Origin: Peptoniphilus obesi ph1
GTDB lineage: Bacteria > Bacillota > Clostridia > Tissierellales > Peptoniphilaceae
DNA: 64,000 bases
Direction: 5' to 3'
Assembly: GCF_000311865.1 (NCBI RefSeq)
Contig: NZ_HE978581.1
Coordinates: 32,549-96,548 of the forward strand
The notes beneath the pieces are model-generated. The model was not told where the DNA came from. It did no database searches and saw nothing but the letters and a program-made list of their open reading frames with translations. Made by a program: the position numbers and the translations under genes. Below, piece by piece: positions 7,848-17,619 of the stretch (the first letter of the stretch is position 1; each line of letters opens with the position of its first letter).

Positions 7848-7862
7848 TAAACAAAATGTTTA
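7848..7862 (+). promoter_or_regulatory. Candidate operator of the XRE-cupin regulator
   Basis: A perfect inverted repeat, TAAACA-AAA-TGTTTA, lies just downstream of the predicted transcription start and 16 bp before the regulator's ATG. Its place suits autoregulation by the XRE-cupin protein. This is inference from symmetry and position. Confidence 0.4.
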
Positions 7863-7878
7863 ATATTTAGGTGATTTT

Positions 7879-8412
7879 ATGGACGTAGGTCTTAGAATAA
7901 AAAATTTAAGATTAAAAAATTATTTAACACAAGAAGAGCTTGCAGATAGGTCCGAACTTACAAAGGGATTCATATCACAAGTTGAGAGAAATTTAACTTC
8001 TCCATCCGTTGCAACTTTGATTGATATTTTAGAAGCTCTTGGCACTAATCCAGCTGATTTTTTTAAGGAAAGCCAAGATAAAATAGTTTTTAAGGAAGAG
8101 GACTATTTTGTTTCTGAGAGAGATGATAATTATAAATTAACTTGGATAGTTCCTAATGCTCAAAAAAATAATATGGAACCCATTATTATAGATTTAGCTG
8201 ATAAAAGTAAAACAAAAACTATACAGCCATTTTCTGGAGAAGTTTTTGGTTATATTTTATCTGGCAAGATATCTATAAATTTTGAAGAAGAAAATTATGA
8301 AGTGGATGAACATGAAACATTTTATTTTTCAGCTGATAAGTCCTTTACTCTTGAAAATTTATCAAATGGAAAATCAAAAATATTATTAATAAGTTCTCCA
8401 CCAAGCTTTTAA
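7879..8412 (+). CDS. XRE-family regulator with C-terminal cupin (PuuR-like)
   Basis: A 177-residue regulator. An N-terminal helix-turn-helix (about 6-60; [20 protein letters not shown]) is followed by a small cupin domain (about 105-172; [19 protein letters not shown]). Such proteins sense small molecules, often polyamines, and commonly head potABCD operons. The gene is first in the operon, 11 bp before potA, with a candidate operator in its leader. Repression relieved by a polyamine-like ligand is inferred from family and context, not shown. Confidence 0.88.
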   Translation: MDVGLRIKNLRLKNYLTQEELADRSELTKGFISQVERNLTSPSVATLIDILEALGTNPADFFKESQDKIVFKEEDYFVSERDDNYKLTWIVPNAQKNNMEPIIIDLADKSKTKTIQPFSGEVFGYILSGKISINFEEENYEVDEHETFYFSADKSFTLENLSNGKSKILLISSPPSF

Positions 8413-8423
8413 GGAGGTTTTTG

Positions 8424-9458
8424 ATGAGTAATGACATTTTAATAGACTTAGTTGGGATAAGTAAGTCTTTTGGAGACAATAACATACTAAATAACTTTAA
8501 TTTAAAAGTTAAAAAGAATGAATTTCTCACCCTTCTTGGTCCTAGTGGTTGTGGCAAAACTACTATTCTTAGAATAATAGCAGGATTTGAACATCCAGAC
8601 CAAGGCAAGATAATATTCGATGGAAAGGATATAACTAATCAAGAACCGTATGATAGGAAAATAAATACTGTATTTCAGAAATATGCATTATTTCCACATC
8701 TAAATGTATTTGACAATATAGCTTTTGGTTTAAAAATAAAAAAAGTAAATAAAAAAATAATAAAAGAAAAAGTTGAGGAAGTACTTAGAATAGTAAGCTT
8801 ATCTGGATTTGAAAATAGGGAAATTGACTCATTGAGTGGGGGTCAACAACAAAGAGTTGCAATAGCCAGAGCACTTGTAAATGAGCCTGAACTGATTTTA
8901 TTTGATGAACCTTTGGGTGCTTTGGATTTAAAACTTAGACAAGTAATGCAAATCGAACTGAAAAAAATACAAAAGAAAGTAAAATCTACTTTTATCTATG
9001 TAACGCATGATCAAGAAGAAGCTCTTAGTATGTCTGACACTATTGTAGTTATGAATAATGGAGAAATTCAACAACTCGGCAAGCCAATTGATATTTATAA
9101 TGAACCTAAAAATGCTTTCGTAGCAAATTTTATAGGTGAAAGTAATATTATAGATGCAATAATGCTAGATGACTACAAGGTAAAATTTCTTGGTCATACT
9201 TTTGAATGTGTAGATAAGGGATTTAATCAAAATGAAGAAGTTGAAGTTGTAGTTAGACCAGAGGATGTAAAACTGGTTAAAGATTCAGGAGCTATTGAAG
9301 GAAAAGTAATCTCGAATGTATTTAAAGGTGTTCACTACGAGATGGAAGTGGATATAGATGGTTATATAATGCTAGTTCAATCTACAGTATCAGCAGATAT
9401 TGGATCTAGGGTTGGGATTATTATTGAGCCAGATTTAATTCATGTAATGAGAAAATAA
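8424..9458 (+). CDS. potA: Spermidine/putrescine ABC transporter ATPase PotA
   Basis: A 344-residue ATPase that powers polyamine import. It has Walker [10 protein letters not shown] (about 37-45), signature LSGGQQQRV, Walker B ILFDEP followed by GALD, the H-loop in YVTHDQEEA, and a C-terminal TOBE domain (about 270-340). I chose ATG 8424 over the TTG one codon earlier because of its spacing from the AAGGAGG ribosome site at 8411. It is followed within 10 bp by potB. The family is certain; polyamine specificity rests on the complete operon. Confidence 0.95.
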   Translation: MSNDILIDLVGISKSFGDNNILNNFNLKVKKNEFLTLLGPSGCGKTTILRIIAGFEHPDQGKIIFDGKDITNQEPYDRKINTVFQKYALFPHLNVFDNIAFGLKIKKVNKKIIKEKVEEVLRIVSLSGFENREIDSLSGGQQQRVAIARALVNEPELILFDEPLGALDLKLRQVMQIELKKIQKKVKSTFIYVTHDQEEALSMSDTIVVMNNGEIQQLGKPIDIYNEPKNAFVANFIGESNIIDAIMLDDYKVKFLGHTFECVDKGFNQNEEVEVVVRPEDVKLVKDSGAIEGKVISNVFKGVHYEMEVDIDGYIMLVQSTVSADIGSRVGIIIEPDLIHVMRK

Positions 9459-9468
9459 GAGGTGGATT

Positions 9469-10296
9469 ATGAAAAAATATTCTTATATGTATCTGTTTTG
9501 GACAATTATATTTATTTTGTTTCCACTAATTTTAATATTAATCTATTCTTTTAATGGTAACGTTGGACCAGGTCTTGGTAATTATAGCTTTTCTTTAGAT
9601 AATTATAAAAGTTTTTTAGATCCCTTATATATAAATATACTAATTACTTCATTGTGGTTATCACTTTTATCGACTTTATTGTGTCTGATAATTGGTTATC
9701 CAATAGCCTATATAATTTCTAGAATGCCAGCTAAGAAAAGAAATAGTTTAATTTTACTTTTTGTAATACCTATGTGGATGAATTTTTTATTGAGAACTTA
9801 TGCCTGGCTAACTCTTTTGGGTAATAATGGCTTATTAAATAAGTTTTTTGCTATATTTGGTCTTGGACCTTTTAATTTAATGTATAATTACAAGGCTGTT
9901 CTTTTAGGAATGATATATAACTTTTTGCCATTTATGGTTTTACCAATTTATTCTGTAATAATAAAGATGGATAAAAATTTAATTGATGCAGCAAAAGATT
10001 TAGGAGCAGATGACAAAAAAGTATTCTTAAAAGTTATATTACCTTTATCAAAATCTGGAATTTATACAGGAATAACTATGGTATTTATACCTGCAATTTC
10101 AACATTTGTAATTTCTAACTTGCTTGGAGGAAATAAATTTTATTTAATTGGGAATTTAATTGAACAACAATTTACATTTACAGGTAATTGGGGTTTTGGA
10201 TCAGCAATAAGTATATATTTAATTATAATAATGTTAATTTTCCTAGCGATTACAGGATTTGATCTTAAAAAGATAAGGGGGCTTAGGTTGAAATGA
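9469..10296 (+). CDS. potB: Spermidine/putrescine ABC transporter permease PotB
   Basis: A 275-residue inner-membrane permease with about six membrane helices. It has the usual periplasmic loop after helix 1 and the cytoplasmic EAA-type loop (AAKDLGADDKKVFLKVILPLSKSG, shown here as two adjoining parts AAKDLGADDKK and VFLKVILPLSKSG, about 175-200) that docks with PotA. It overlaps potC by 4 bp, so the two are translationally coupled. An AGAGGTGG ribosome site precedes ATG 9469. Confidence 0.94.
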   Translation: MKKYSYMYLFWTIIFILFPLILILIYSFNGNVGPGLGNYSFSLDNYKSFLDPLYINILITSLWLSLLSTLLCLIIGYPIAYIISRMPAKKRNSLILLFVIPMWMNFLLRTYAWLTLLGNNGLLNKFFAIFGLGPFNLMYNYKAVLLGMIYNFLPFMVLPIYSVIIKMDKNLIDAAKDLGADDKKVFLKVILPLSKSGIYTGITMVFIPAISTFVISNLLGGNKFYLIGNLIEQQFTFTGNWGFGSAISIYLIIIMLIFLAITGFDLKKIRGLRLK

Positions 10297-11081
10297 TAAG
10301 AAAATTTTTAGAAAGATTTTATTTATTTTTAATTTTTATTTTTTTATACGCACCTATAGTTGTCCTTATGATCTTTTCTTTCAATGATTCTAAATTAAAA
10401 GGTAAGTGGGTTGGTTTCACCTTTAAATGGTACAAGGCTCTACTTGACGATACAATAATTTTAGAATCACTGAGAAACACTCTTATAATTGCTGTTATTG
10501 CCACTCTTGTGGCGACAATAATAGGAACAATTGTAGCAATATCTTTATCACAAAGTAGAGGTTTTATAAAAAACTTTATCCTAAAACTAAATTATTTACC
10601 AATATTAAACCCAGATATAATAACAGCTATAGCGCTAATGGGATTATTTGGACTATTAACTCCGCTTGGATTAAATTTTGGATTTGTGACTATTACAATA
10701 TCTCATATAATATTTTGCATACCTTATGTTATTTTGTCAGTTTTACCAAAATTAAATCAAATGGATAAAAACACCTTAGAGGCCGCGCTAGATTTGGGGG
10801 CAAAACCATTTTATGCAATTAAAAATGTAATAATTCCACAAATCTCAAGCGGAATTTTAACAGGAGCATTGATATCATTTACAATGTCAATTGATGATTT
10901 TGTAATTTCATATTTTACAACTGGAAATGGTATTAATAATTTATCAATAACTATATATTCAATGTCTAGAAAGGGAATAAACCCTTCTATAAATGCAATT
11001 TCAACAATTATGTTTATTTCAGTATTACTTTTGCTTTTACTTATCAATAAGAAGAGCAGTGTAGAAAAAATTCAAGTATAA
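10293..11081 (+). CDS. potC: Spermidine/putrescine ABC transporter permease PotC
   Basis: A 262-residue permease, partner of PotB. It has about six membrane helices and an EAA-type coupling loop (AALDLGAKPFYAIKNVIIPQ, about 164-183). The start ATG overlaps the potB stop in an ATGA arrangement and a GGGGGC-like ribosome site lies upstream. It ends 10 bp before potD. The length and order match standard PotC. Confidence 0.94.
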   Translation: MIRKFLERFYLFLIFIFLYAPIVVLMIFSFNDSKLKGKWVGFTFKWYKALLDDTIILESLRNTLIIAVIATLVATIIGTIVAISLSQSRGFIKNFILKLNYLPILNPDIITAIALMGLFGLLTPLGLNFGFVTITISHIIFCIPYVILSVLPKLNQMDKNTLEAALDLGAKPFYAIKNVIIPQISSGILTGALISFTMSIDDFVISYFTTGNGINNLSITIYSMSRKGINPSINAISTIMFISVLLLLLLINKKSSVEKIQV

Positions 11082-11091
11082 AGGAGAAAAA

Positions 11092-12144
11092 ATGAAATTA
11101 ATAAAAAAATTCACTTTGCTAGTAATGTTACTTTTATTTATGACTGCTTGCTCTAATGACAGTAAGGAAACTATCAATGTATATAATGCAGGAGAGTATA
11201 TAGATACGGCGATTTTAAAAGATTTTGAAAAAGAATATAATATAAAAGTTAACTATAATACTTATGCTTCAAATGAAGATATGTACATTAAGGTCACTCA
11301 AGGCAATGATAAATATGATGTTTTATTTGCATCTGATTATATGATAGAAAAACTTATAAAAGAAAACTTCTTAGATAAAATTAACTACGATAATATAGAA
11401 AATTATAAAAATATAGAAGAAACATATAGAAATATGGGTTTTGATCCGAACAATGAATATTCAGTTCCATATTTTGTAGGGACTCTTGGAATTATCTATA
11501 ATAAGTCACTAATCGATGATAATATTGATTCCTGGAAAGCTCTTTGGAATGAAAAATATAAAGATCAAATAATTATGTATAATTCACAAAGAGATTCTAT
11601 AGCAATAGCATTAAAGATGCTAGGATATTCCATGAATTCAAAAGATGCAAATGAATTAAACGAAGCGAAGCAAGCTTTATTAAAACAAAAACCACTTGTA
11701 TATGCATATTTAACAGATGATATGAAAGATGTAATCGTGCAAGGGGATGCAGGTATAGGAGTTCAATATTCAGGAGATGCGGCTATGATGATTAATGATA
11801 ATCCTGATTTAAAATATGTAATTCCTAAAGAAGGATCGAATATATGGATGGACTCAATGCTGATTCCTGCAAATGCAAACAATAAATCTGGAGCTGAAAA
11901 ATTTATTAATTATCTGTGTAGACCAGAAGTTGCAGCAAAAAATGCTGAATATCTAATGGGATATACTTCACCTGTTCAAGGAGCAAAAGATTATTTGCCA
12001 GATGAAATTAAAAATTCTGAGGTAGCTTTCCCAGACTATGCAAAATTACCAAGTCTAGAAACATATAGCTATCTTGGAGAAGAAACACTTAGTTTATATG
12101 ATAAAATTTGGACAGAAGTATCAGCTAGTTTTGAAGAAAAATAA
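11092..12144 (+). CDS. potD: Spermidine/putrescine-binding lipoprotein PotD
   Basis: A 350-residue substrate-binding protein. The signal sequence ends in a lipobox at Cys20 (FMTACSND), so it is tethered outside the membrane. The mature protein is a family 1 binding fold (INVYNAGEYID near the start; VPYFVGTLGIIYNK in the middle). It captures the polyamine and delivers it to PotBC. An AAAGGAG ribosome site precedes the ATG. It is the last gene of the operon, closed by a strong terminator. Confidence 0.94.
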   Translation: MKLIKKFTLLVMLLLFMTACSNDSKETINVYNAGEYIDTAILKDFEKEYNIKVNYNTYASNEDMYIKVTQGNDKYDVLFASDYMIEKLIKENFLDKINYDNIENYKNIEETYRNMGFDPNNEYSVPYFVGTLGIIYNKSLIDDNIDSWKALWNEKYKDQIIMYNSQRDSIAIALKMLGYSMNSKDANELNEAKQALLKQKPLVYAYLTDDMKDVIVQGDAGIGVQYSGDAAMMINDNPDLKYVIPKEGSNIWMDSMLIPANANNKSGAEKFINYLCRPEVAAKNAEYLMGYTSPVQGAKDYLPDEIKNSEVAFPDYAKLPSLETYSYLGEETLSLYDKIWTEVSASFEEK

Positions 12145-12161
12145 AATATAAAGTTATGAGA

Positions 12162-12200
12162 AAAAGTAAGCTAATTTTAAAATTGTAGCTTACTTTTTTA
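12162..12200 (+). terminator. Terminator of the pot operon
   Basis: An 11-bp perfect stem, AAAGTAAGCTA (12163-12173) with TAGCTTACTTT (12186-12196), is followed by a T run. Confidence 0.88.
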
Positions 12201-12344
12201 TTTTCTAATCTATATATAATTTTAATATATAAATTGTATTATAATAATTAGTCTATATTGATCTTTTATATATAATTCTTCCTATTATTTGATAACTATG
12301 TTATTATATAGCTATATAGAAATGTTTTCATGCGGAGGTTAAAT

Positions 12345-13364
12345 ATGAGTAAAAAATTAAAAAATGCAATCATTTTTGGTATATTTATTATTATTTTATT
12401 CATCTCCACCTTAACTAGTGCTTTTAATGCAAAAGATTTATGGTCTTTTTCTAGTGGTATTGGTTCTGAATTTGAAGGATTATTATTTACAGATCCAGCT
12501 GATATAAAAGATTTAACTATCCAAAAAAGTATTGAGAAGGACAATGGAGAAGACATAATTAAATATAATATTGAATTTAACTATGAAGGAGCGCAATCAA
12601 GTTTAAGAATAATAGGAACGCCTATAAGACATGTATTTTTTGATGGTGATGTTACAGCTAATCACAGTGAAGTAACTCTTAAAGGTGACTATGATAAAAT
12701 TAATGAGAAACTATTTAATGAAAAATTATCTTTAAAAGAATATTATAAGAAAAATGAAAATTATGATTTCTTAGCAAAATCACAAATAAAGATTCCTTTA
12801 GAAGAAAGAGAAGACCCATATTCATTTAGTTTATATTATATGCCTAGAGATTTAGTTTATAAGAACAAAAAAACACTTGCTTCAACATCTGTTTTCATTA
12901 CTAATGCGAGAATAGATAAGTTTACAAATTCTCAAAAACTAGGAGAAAATAAAAATATAGCTTTTAGTGAGTCAGGTTTTTACATAAATGCTCAAGAAAT
13001 AAAAGATGATATGGCTCTATCTAAAATATCATTGTTAAATAATTTAACAAATATTATATTTATAGCCTCTGTAATTGCGGTGCTTGTTTTGATTGTGTTA
13101 AATAAAAAATCACTTTCAAAACTATTCATTCCATTATTTATGTTAATAATATTAACATTCTATAGATTTTTAGGAATGGGATCTAGTACATTAGCAATTT
13201 TAATATTATTCCCAATTTTATCTTTTATATCAACTTGTTTAGCAAAGTTAATGGCAAAAGATACTATGAAGCTAACAAAGAAAGATTTAAAACAAAATTT
13301 AGCTTATACTATTATATTCTTTATTGTGTTATTAATTATAGTTGTAATACCAAGAGCAATTTAA
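12345..13364 (+). CDS. Membrane protein of unknown function, large extracytoplasmic domain
   Basis: A 339-residue protein I cannot assign. ATG 12345 is chosen for its GGAGG ribosome site at 12334-12338, rather than an in-frame ATG five codons upstream. One membrane helix lies at about 5-27. A soluble domain of about 190 residues follows, probably outside. Four hydrophobic segments then crowd the C-terminus (about 220-245, 256-275, 282-303 and 316-338). The gene stands alone between two terminators. The layout is like a sensor or envelope-maturation protein, but no catalytic motif is visible. The short flanking ORF at 13235-13417 is an out-of-frame shadow. Confidence 0.7.
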   Translation: MSKKLKNAIIFGIFIIILFISTLTSAFNAKDLWSFSSGIGSEFEGLLFTDPADIKDLTIQKSIEKDNGEDIIKYNIEFNYEGAQSSLRIIGTPIRHVFFDGDVTANHSEVTLKGDYDKINEKLFNEKLSLKEYYKKNENYDFLAKSQIKIPLEEREDPYSFSLYYMPRDLVYKNKKTLASTSVFITNARIDKFTNSQKLGENKNIAFSESGFYINAQEIKDDMALSKISLLNNLTNIIFIASVIAVLVLIVLNKKSLSKLFIPLFMLIILTFYRFLGMGSSTLAILILFPILSFISTCLAKLMAKDTMKLTKKDLKQNLAYTIIFFIVLLIIVVIPRAI

Positions 13365-13375
13365 ATTTAGAGAAA

Positions 13376-13406
13376 GACAGTCTGGTTACCAGGCTGTTTT
13401 TTTATT
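13376..13406 (+). terminator. Terminator after the unknown membrane protein
   Basis: A 9-bp stem, ACAGTCTGG (13377-13385) with CCAGGCTGT, has one G-T pair, a short loop and a run of seven T. Confidence 0.88.
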
Positions 13407-13439
13407 TTTTAATTTAAAAATATATGTTAATATTAAGCT

Positions 13440-14294
13440 ATGGATAATAAAAAAATTTTACTCTCCATCGATTTAGATGGAACTTTATTAAGAGACGATA
13501 AAAAAATAGACGATGTAAGTTTTAAATATATAAACAGACTTAAAGATTCAGGCTATAAACTAGTTATAAATACAGGAAGAAGTTATAGAACAGCTGCTAG
13601 ATTTTTTAAAGATGAAATTGATATTGATATTATTTGCAACAATGGAAACTTATGCAGAAATGTTAGAAGTGAAGAAGATATTTTTATCAATCCTATAAAA
13701 AAAGAAGATGCCTTATTGTTTTTAAATGATTTAGATGACAATAAGATTCAAGCATTAACGCATATCAATCTTTATAAAGAAGGTTATGATATAGCCACAA
13801 TAGATAAAAAAGACATGGATGAAAAATGTAGATTATATATAGGAGGATTTGGAGACCATGTTTTGTATGTGAACGATTTTGATGAAGTTGAAGCAGATAT
13901 TACATCTATTGTATTTGTAGGTGAATATGAAGACTTGCTTCCATATAAGCTTAAATTTTCAGAGATGAGCGATAAATTTAATTATTTTTTGATGAGAATT
14001 CAGTCTAAAAATAATTATATGTTAGAAATATTACCTAAGAAAAGCAATAAGTGGTATGGATTAGAAGAATATATGGAAAATAAAAATCTTACTTCTTATA
14101 AAAAGCTATGCATAGGTGATGATGAAAACGACAGATTAATGATTGAAGAAGCTGATTATGGTATTGCTATGCTTAACTCAAAAGATGATTTAAAGGCTAA
14201 TGTAGCTTTTGTATCTGACTATGACAATAATAATCTAGGAGCCATAAAAGCTATTGAAAAAATTTTAAAAACAGGTGATTTAGATGAATATTAA
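13440..14294 (+). CDS. HAD superfamily Cof-type phosphatase
   Basis: A 284-residue type IIB HAD hydrolase that dephosphorylates small phosphorylated metabolites. Motif I is SIDLDGTLL (about 9-17), motif II is VINTGRS, and motif IV is IGDDENDRLMIEEA (about 222-235). No Shine-Dalgarno sequence precedes the ATG. A TAATAT element sits only 6 bp upstream of it, so the message may be leaderless. The gene overlaps rbgA by 11 bp and so heads the rbgA-rnhB-yraN-comM-dprA group. Its substrate cannot be told from sequence. Confidence 0.9.
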   Translation: MDNKKILLSIDLDGTLLRDDKKIDDVSFKYINRLKDSGYKLVINTGRSYRTAARFFKDEIDIDIICNNGNLCRNVRSEEDIFINPIKKEDALLFLNDLDDNKIQALTHINLYKEGYDIATIDKKDMDEKCRLYIGGFGDHVLYVNDFDEVEADITSIVFVGEYEDLLPYKLKFSEMSDKFNYFLMRIQSKNNYMLEILPKKSNKWYGLEEYMENKNLTSYKKLCIGDDENDRLMIEEADYGIAMLNSKDDLKANVAFVSDYDNNNLGAIKAIEKILKTGDLDEY

Positions 14295-15123
14295 TTGGTT
14301 TCCGGGACATATGAAAAAAACTGTGGAGGAGATTGAAAAGAAATCAAAATTAACAGATTTTTATATAGAAATAGTTGATGCTAGAATTCCTATATCTAGT
14401 AGAAATCCACTAATAGGTGAAATATTAAAAGATAAAAAATCATTAATAATTTTAAATAAATCTGACTTATCAGATCCTGTGCAAAACGAAAAATGGATAA
14501 AAAAATTATCTAGTCAAAATAGCAATGTTATTTTATATGACTCTACAAAGCCAAATGTCAAAAAAATTGAAAAAGCTTCTTTTGATTTATTAAAGGACAT
14601 GGTAGATAAGTATGAAGATAAGGGAATAAAATTAAATACTCTTAGAGCTATGATAGTTGGCATTCCTAATTCTGGCAAGTCCACATTTATTAATGGACTT
14701 ATAGGAAAAAAAGTTGCTAAAGTTGGAAACAAACCAGGAATTACAAAAACTAATCAGTGGATAAAAATAAATAATAAACTTCATTTGCTAGATACTCCAG
14801 GTATTTTATGGCATAAGTTTGAAAAAGAAGAAACAGCTTTGAGTTTAGCTTATACCGGAGCAATCAGAGATGAAATTTTAGATGTAGAGAGTTTAGCTTT
14901 AAAATTTATAGAAAAACTAATAGAGATAGATCCTAAGATTTTAGAAGATAGATATAAAATAGAAACAGATTCTAAAAAACCATTAGAGATTTTAGAAGAA
15001 ATTGCCCTAAAAAGAGGCGCTATATTAAAAAACAATATTATTGATTATAGCAAGGTGGCAAATATTATTTTTGACGACTTTAGGAAGGGAAAACTAGGCA
15101 GAATAACTTTGGAGACTTTATAA
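14284..15123 (+). CDS. rbgA: Ribosome biogenesis GTPase RbgA (YlqF)
   Basis: A 279-residue circularly permuted GTPase required for late 50S subunit assembly. The G motifs run in permuted order: G4 NKSD (about 58-61), then G1 GIPNSGKST (about 127-135), then G3 DTPG (about 170-173). It starts with the conserved NINWFPGHM. It overlaps the HAD gene and ends 1 bp before rnhB. The rbgA-rnhB-yraN order is classic for Firmicutes. Confidence 0.95.
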   Translation: MNINWFPGHMKKTVEEIEKKSKLTDFYIEIVDARIPISSRNPLIGEILKDKKSLIILNKSDLSDPVQNEKWIKKLSSQNSNVILYDSTKPNVKKIEKASFDLLKDMVDKYEDKGIKLNTLRAMIVGIPNSGKSTFINGLIGKKVAKVGNKPGITKTNQWIKINNKLHLLDTPGILWHKFEKEETALSLAYTGAIRDEILDVESLALKFIEKLIEIDPKILEDRYKIETDSKKPLEILEEIALKRGAILKNNIIDYSKVANIIFDDFRKGKLGRITLETL

Positions 15124-15124
15124 A

Positions 15125-15742
15125 ATGGAAGAACTAGATTATGAACTTTATTATAGAAATAAATCTTATAAAACTATTGCTGGCATAGATGAAGTGGGAA
15201 GAGGATGCCTATTTGGAGATGTTCTTGCTTGTTGCGTTGTTATGCCAGATGATAAAAGAATAGAAGGAATAACAGATTCAAAAAAGCTAAGCAAGAAAAA
15301 AAGAGAAGCGTATTATGATCAGATTTTGAAAGTTGCTATTGCTGTTGGAATAGGTAGGGCTGATTCTAATACAATTGATGAAATAAATATAAAAAATGCA
15401 ACTCACTTAGCAATGATGAGAGCAATAATTAATTTAAGAGATAAAAATGATAAGCAGGTTAAGCCTGATCTTTTACTTATAGATGCAGAACATATAGATG
15501 TGCAAACTGAACAAGTATCTATAATTAAGGGCGATGAAAAATGTTATAGCATATCTTGTGCATCAATAGTTGCAAAAGTCTATAGAGACAAACTTTGTCA
15601 GACTTGGGCGGAAGAATACCCTAATTATCAAATAGAAAAAAACATGGGATATGGAACCAAAGCCCACAGAGATGCAATAAAAAAACATGGAATAACTGAT
15701 ATGCATAGAAAAAGTTTTGTGAAAAATAGAAAGAATTGGTAA
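15125..15742 (+). CDS. rnhB: Ribonuclease HII
   Basis: A 205-residue nuclease that cuts the RNA strand of RNA-DNA hybrids and removes single ribonucleotides from DNA. The type 2 RNase H active site is visible: IDEVGRG (D22, E23), DSKKLSKKKR, and the later acidic residues LLIDAEHID and SIVAKVYRD. The C-terminal GYGTKAHRDAIKKHG is diagnostic. Its TAA overlaps the yraN ATG (TAATG), implying coupled translation. Confidence 0.95.
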   Translation: MEELDYELYYRNKSYKTIAGIDEVGRGCLFGDVLACCVVMPDDKRIEGITDSKKLSKKKREAYYDQILKVAIAVGIGRADSNTIDEINIKNATHLAMMRAIINLRDKNDKQVKPDLLLIDAEHIDVQTEQVSIIKGDEKCYSISCASIVAKVYRDKLCQTWAEEYPNYQIEKNMGYGTKAHRDAIKKHGITDMHRKSFVKNRKNW

Positions 15743-16095
15743 TGAATAAGGAAAATTTAGGAAAATTAGGTGAAGATATATCTGCAAGATATTTGCAAGA
15801 TAAAGGGTATAAAATTTTAGATAGAAATTACAGGGCTATTGGTAAAGAAATTGATATCATAGCTATGGATAGGGATGTTTTAGTTTTTATTGAAGTAAAG
15901 ACAAGATCATCAAAGAAATTTGGGCATGCTTTAGAAGCAGTGAATGAAATGAAAATATCCAATATAGTTAATGCATCAATAAGATATGTGATGGATAAAA
16001 AGATGACAGCCTACCAAGTCAGATATGATGTCATAGAATACTATGTTAAAGAAGATAAAATAAATCATATTGAAAATGCTTTCTATACAGTATAG
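15742..16095 (+). CDS. yraN: YraN/UPF0102 endonuclease-like protein
   Basis: A 117-residue protein with a restriction-endonuclease-like core: NYRAIGKEIDIIAMD then LVFIEVKTRS, matching the E-x-D...E-x-K active-site pattern. The ATG overlaps the rnhB stop; a TTG two codons upstream is less likely. The family's function is unsettled, although a nuclease role linked to DNA uptake or repair has been suggested. The position between rnhB and comM/dprA is conserved. Confidence 0.92.
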   Translation: MNKENLGKLGEDISARYLQDKGYKILDRNYRAIGKEIDIIAMDRDVLVFIEVKTRSSKKFGHALEAVNEMKISNIVNASIRYVMDKKMTAYQVRYDVIEYYVKEDKINHIENAFYTV

Positions 16096-16104
16096 GAGGA
16101 ACTT

Positions 16105-17616
16105 ATGTATTGTTGTTTACAAACATGTTCTTTGCTTGGACTTTCTGGTAATTTAATTGATGTTGAGGCAGATTTATCAAATGGTCTGCCTAAATTTACA
16201 ATTGTGGGTTTGCCAGATGCCGCAATAAAAGAATCTATTGAAAGAGTTAGATCTGGAATAAAAAACAGTGGATATGAATTTCCACTAAAAAGAATCACCA
16301 TAAATCTTGCTCCAGCTAATATAAGAAAAGATGGATCTCAAATCGATCTTCCAATAGCAATTGCAATACTTATTGCTAATGAAACTATTGAATTAAAAGA
16401 AGATGACTACATATATTTAGGAGAATTATCTTTAGATGGAAGCTTAAATGCTATAAATGGCGCTCTTGCCATGATTATATCTTTAAGAGAAAAAGGATAT
16501 AGAAAATTTATAGTTCCTAATGGAAATAAATTAGAATGTGGATTGATTAATGATGTTGAAATATATCCTGCAAAAAATTTGAGACAAGTTGTTAATCATA
16601 TAACTGGAGAAGAAAAAATTGACAGATTTATTGGAGAATATTCAATTAAAGATGAATCTTTCCCATATGACTTTAGTGATATAAAAGGACAAAGTTATAT
16701 GAAAAGAGCCCTACAAGTATCTGCTGCAGGAAAACATAATGTGCTTATGATTGGATCACCAGGAAGTGGTAAATCAATGGCAGCAAAAAGATATCCAACA
16801 ATTCTTCCAAGACTTAATTATGAAGAAGCAATTCAAGTTACAAAAATATATTCAGTAGCTGGATTATTAGATGATAATAAATTAATATCATATGCTCCTT
16901 TTAGATCACCTCACCATACATCATCAGCAGTTTCTATTATAGGTGGAGGAGTAAATCCAAAGCCTGGAGAAGTTACTCTGTCCCATAACGGAGTTTTGTT
17001 TTTAGATGAAATATTTGAATTTCCAAAATCAGTTCTTGAAGTTTTAAGACAACCAATGGAAGATAAGGAAATAAATATAGCAAGAGCAAATTCTAGAGTA
17101 TCTTATCCATCAGACTTCATTTTACTGGCAGCAGGAAATCCCTGTCCGTGCGGACTGAAGGGAAGTGACCTAGATCACGAATGTACTTGTACGCCATATG
17201 AAATAAAGAGATATTTATCTAGGGTTTCAGAACCCTTGCTAGATAGGATTGATATACATATAAGAATAAACCCAGTTAAGTATGAAAATTTAGCTAATGA
17301 AGCGACAACAGAATCATCAAAAGAACTAGCAGAAAAAGTTAATATAGCTAGACAAATACAACTTGATAGATATAAGGGAAGTAGAATATTTTACAATAGT
17401 AATTTGACTCAAAAACAAATACATCATTATTGTAAATTAGATAAAGAATGCAAGAATTTAATGGAATTTGCTTTTAAAAAGTATAGATTTTCTGCAAGAG
17501 CCTATAATAAAATTATTAAACTAGCAAGAACTATTGCTGATTTAAGAGAGTCTAAAGAAATTGAAAAAGATGATTTATTAGAAGCTATAAGATATAGAAG
17601 TTTGAATATGAGTTAA
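16105..17616 (+). CDS. comM: ComM/YifB family Mg-chelatase-like AAA+ ATPase
   Basis: A 503-residue AAA+ protein. It has an N-terminal ChlI-like domain (about 20-140), Walker A IGSPGSGKSM (about 217-226), Walker B VLFLDEIFEF, and a C-terminal Mg-chelatase domain. A cysteine set, NPCPCG then CTC, sits in the AAA+ module as in other family members. In naturally competent bacteria ComM is a helicase that drives branch migration when incoming DNA is integrated. The location directly before dprA agrees, but competence is inference. Confidence 0.93.
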   Translation: MYCCLQTCSLLGLSGNLIDVEADLSNGLPKFTIVGLPDAAIKESIERVRSGIKNSGYEFPLKRITINLAPANIRKDGSQIDLPIAIAILIANETIELKEDDYIYLGELSLDGSLNAINGALAMIISLREKGYRKFIVPNGNKLECGLINDVEIYPAKNLRQVVNHITGEEKIDRFIGEYSIKDESFPYDFSDIKGQSYMKRALQVSAAGKHNVLMIGSPGSGKSMAAKRYPTILPRLNYEEAIQVTKIYSVAGLLDDNKLISYAPFRSPHHTSSAVSIIGGGVNPKPGEVTLSHNGVLFLDEIFEFPKSVLEVLRQPMEDKEINIARANSRVSYPSDFILLAAGNPCPCGLKGSDLDHECTCTPYEIKRYLSRVSEPLLDRIDIHIRINPVKYENLANEATTESSKELAEKVNIARQIQLDRYKGSRIFYNSNLTQKQIHHYCKLDKECKNLMEFAFKKYRFSARAYNKIIKLARTIADLRESKEIEKDDLLEAIRYRSLNMS

Positions 17617-17619
17617 GAT

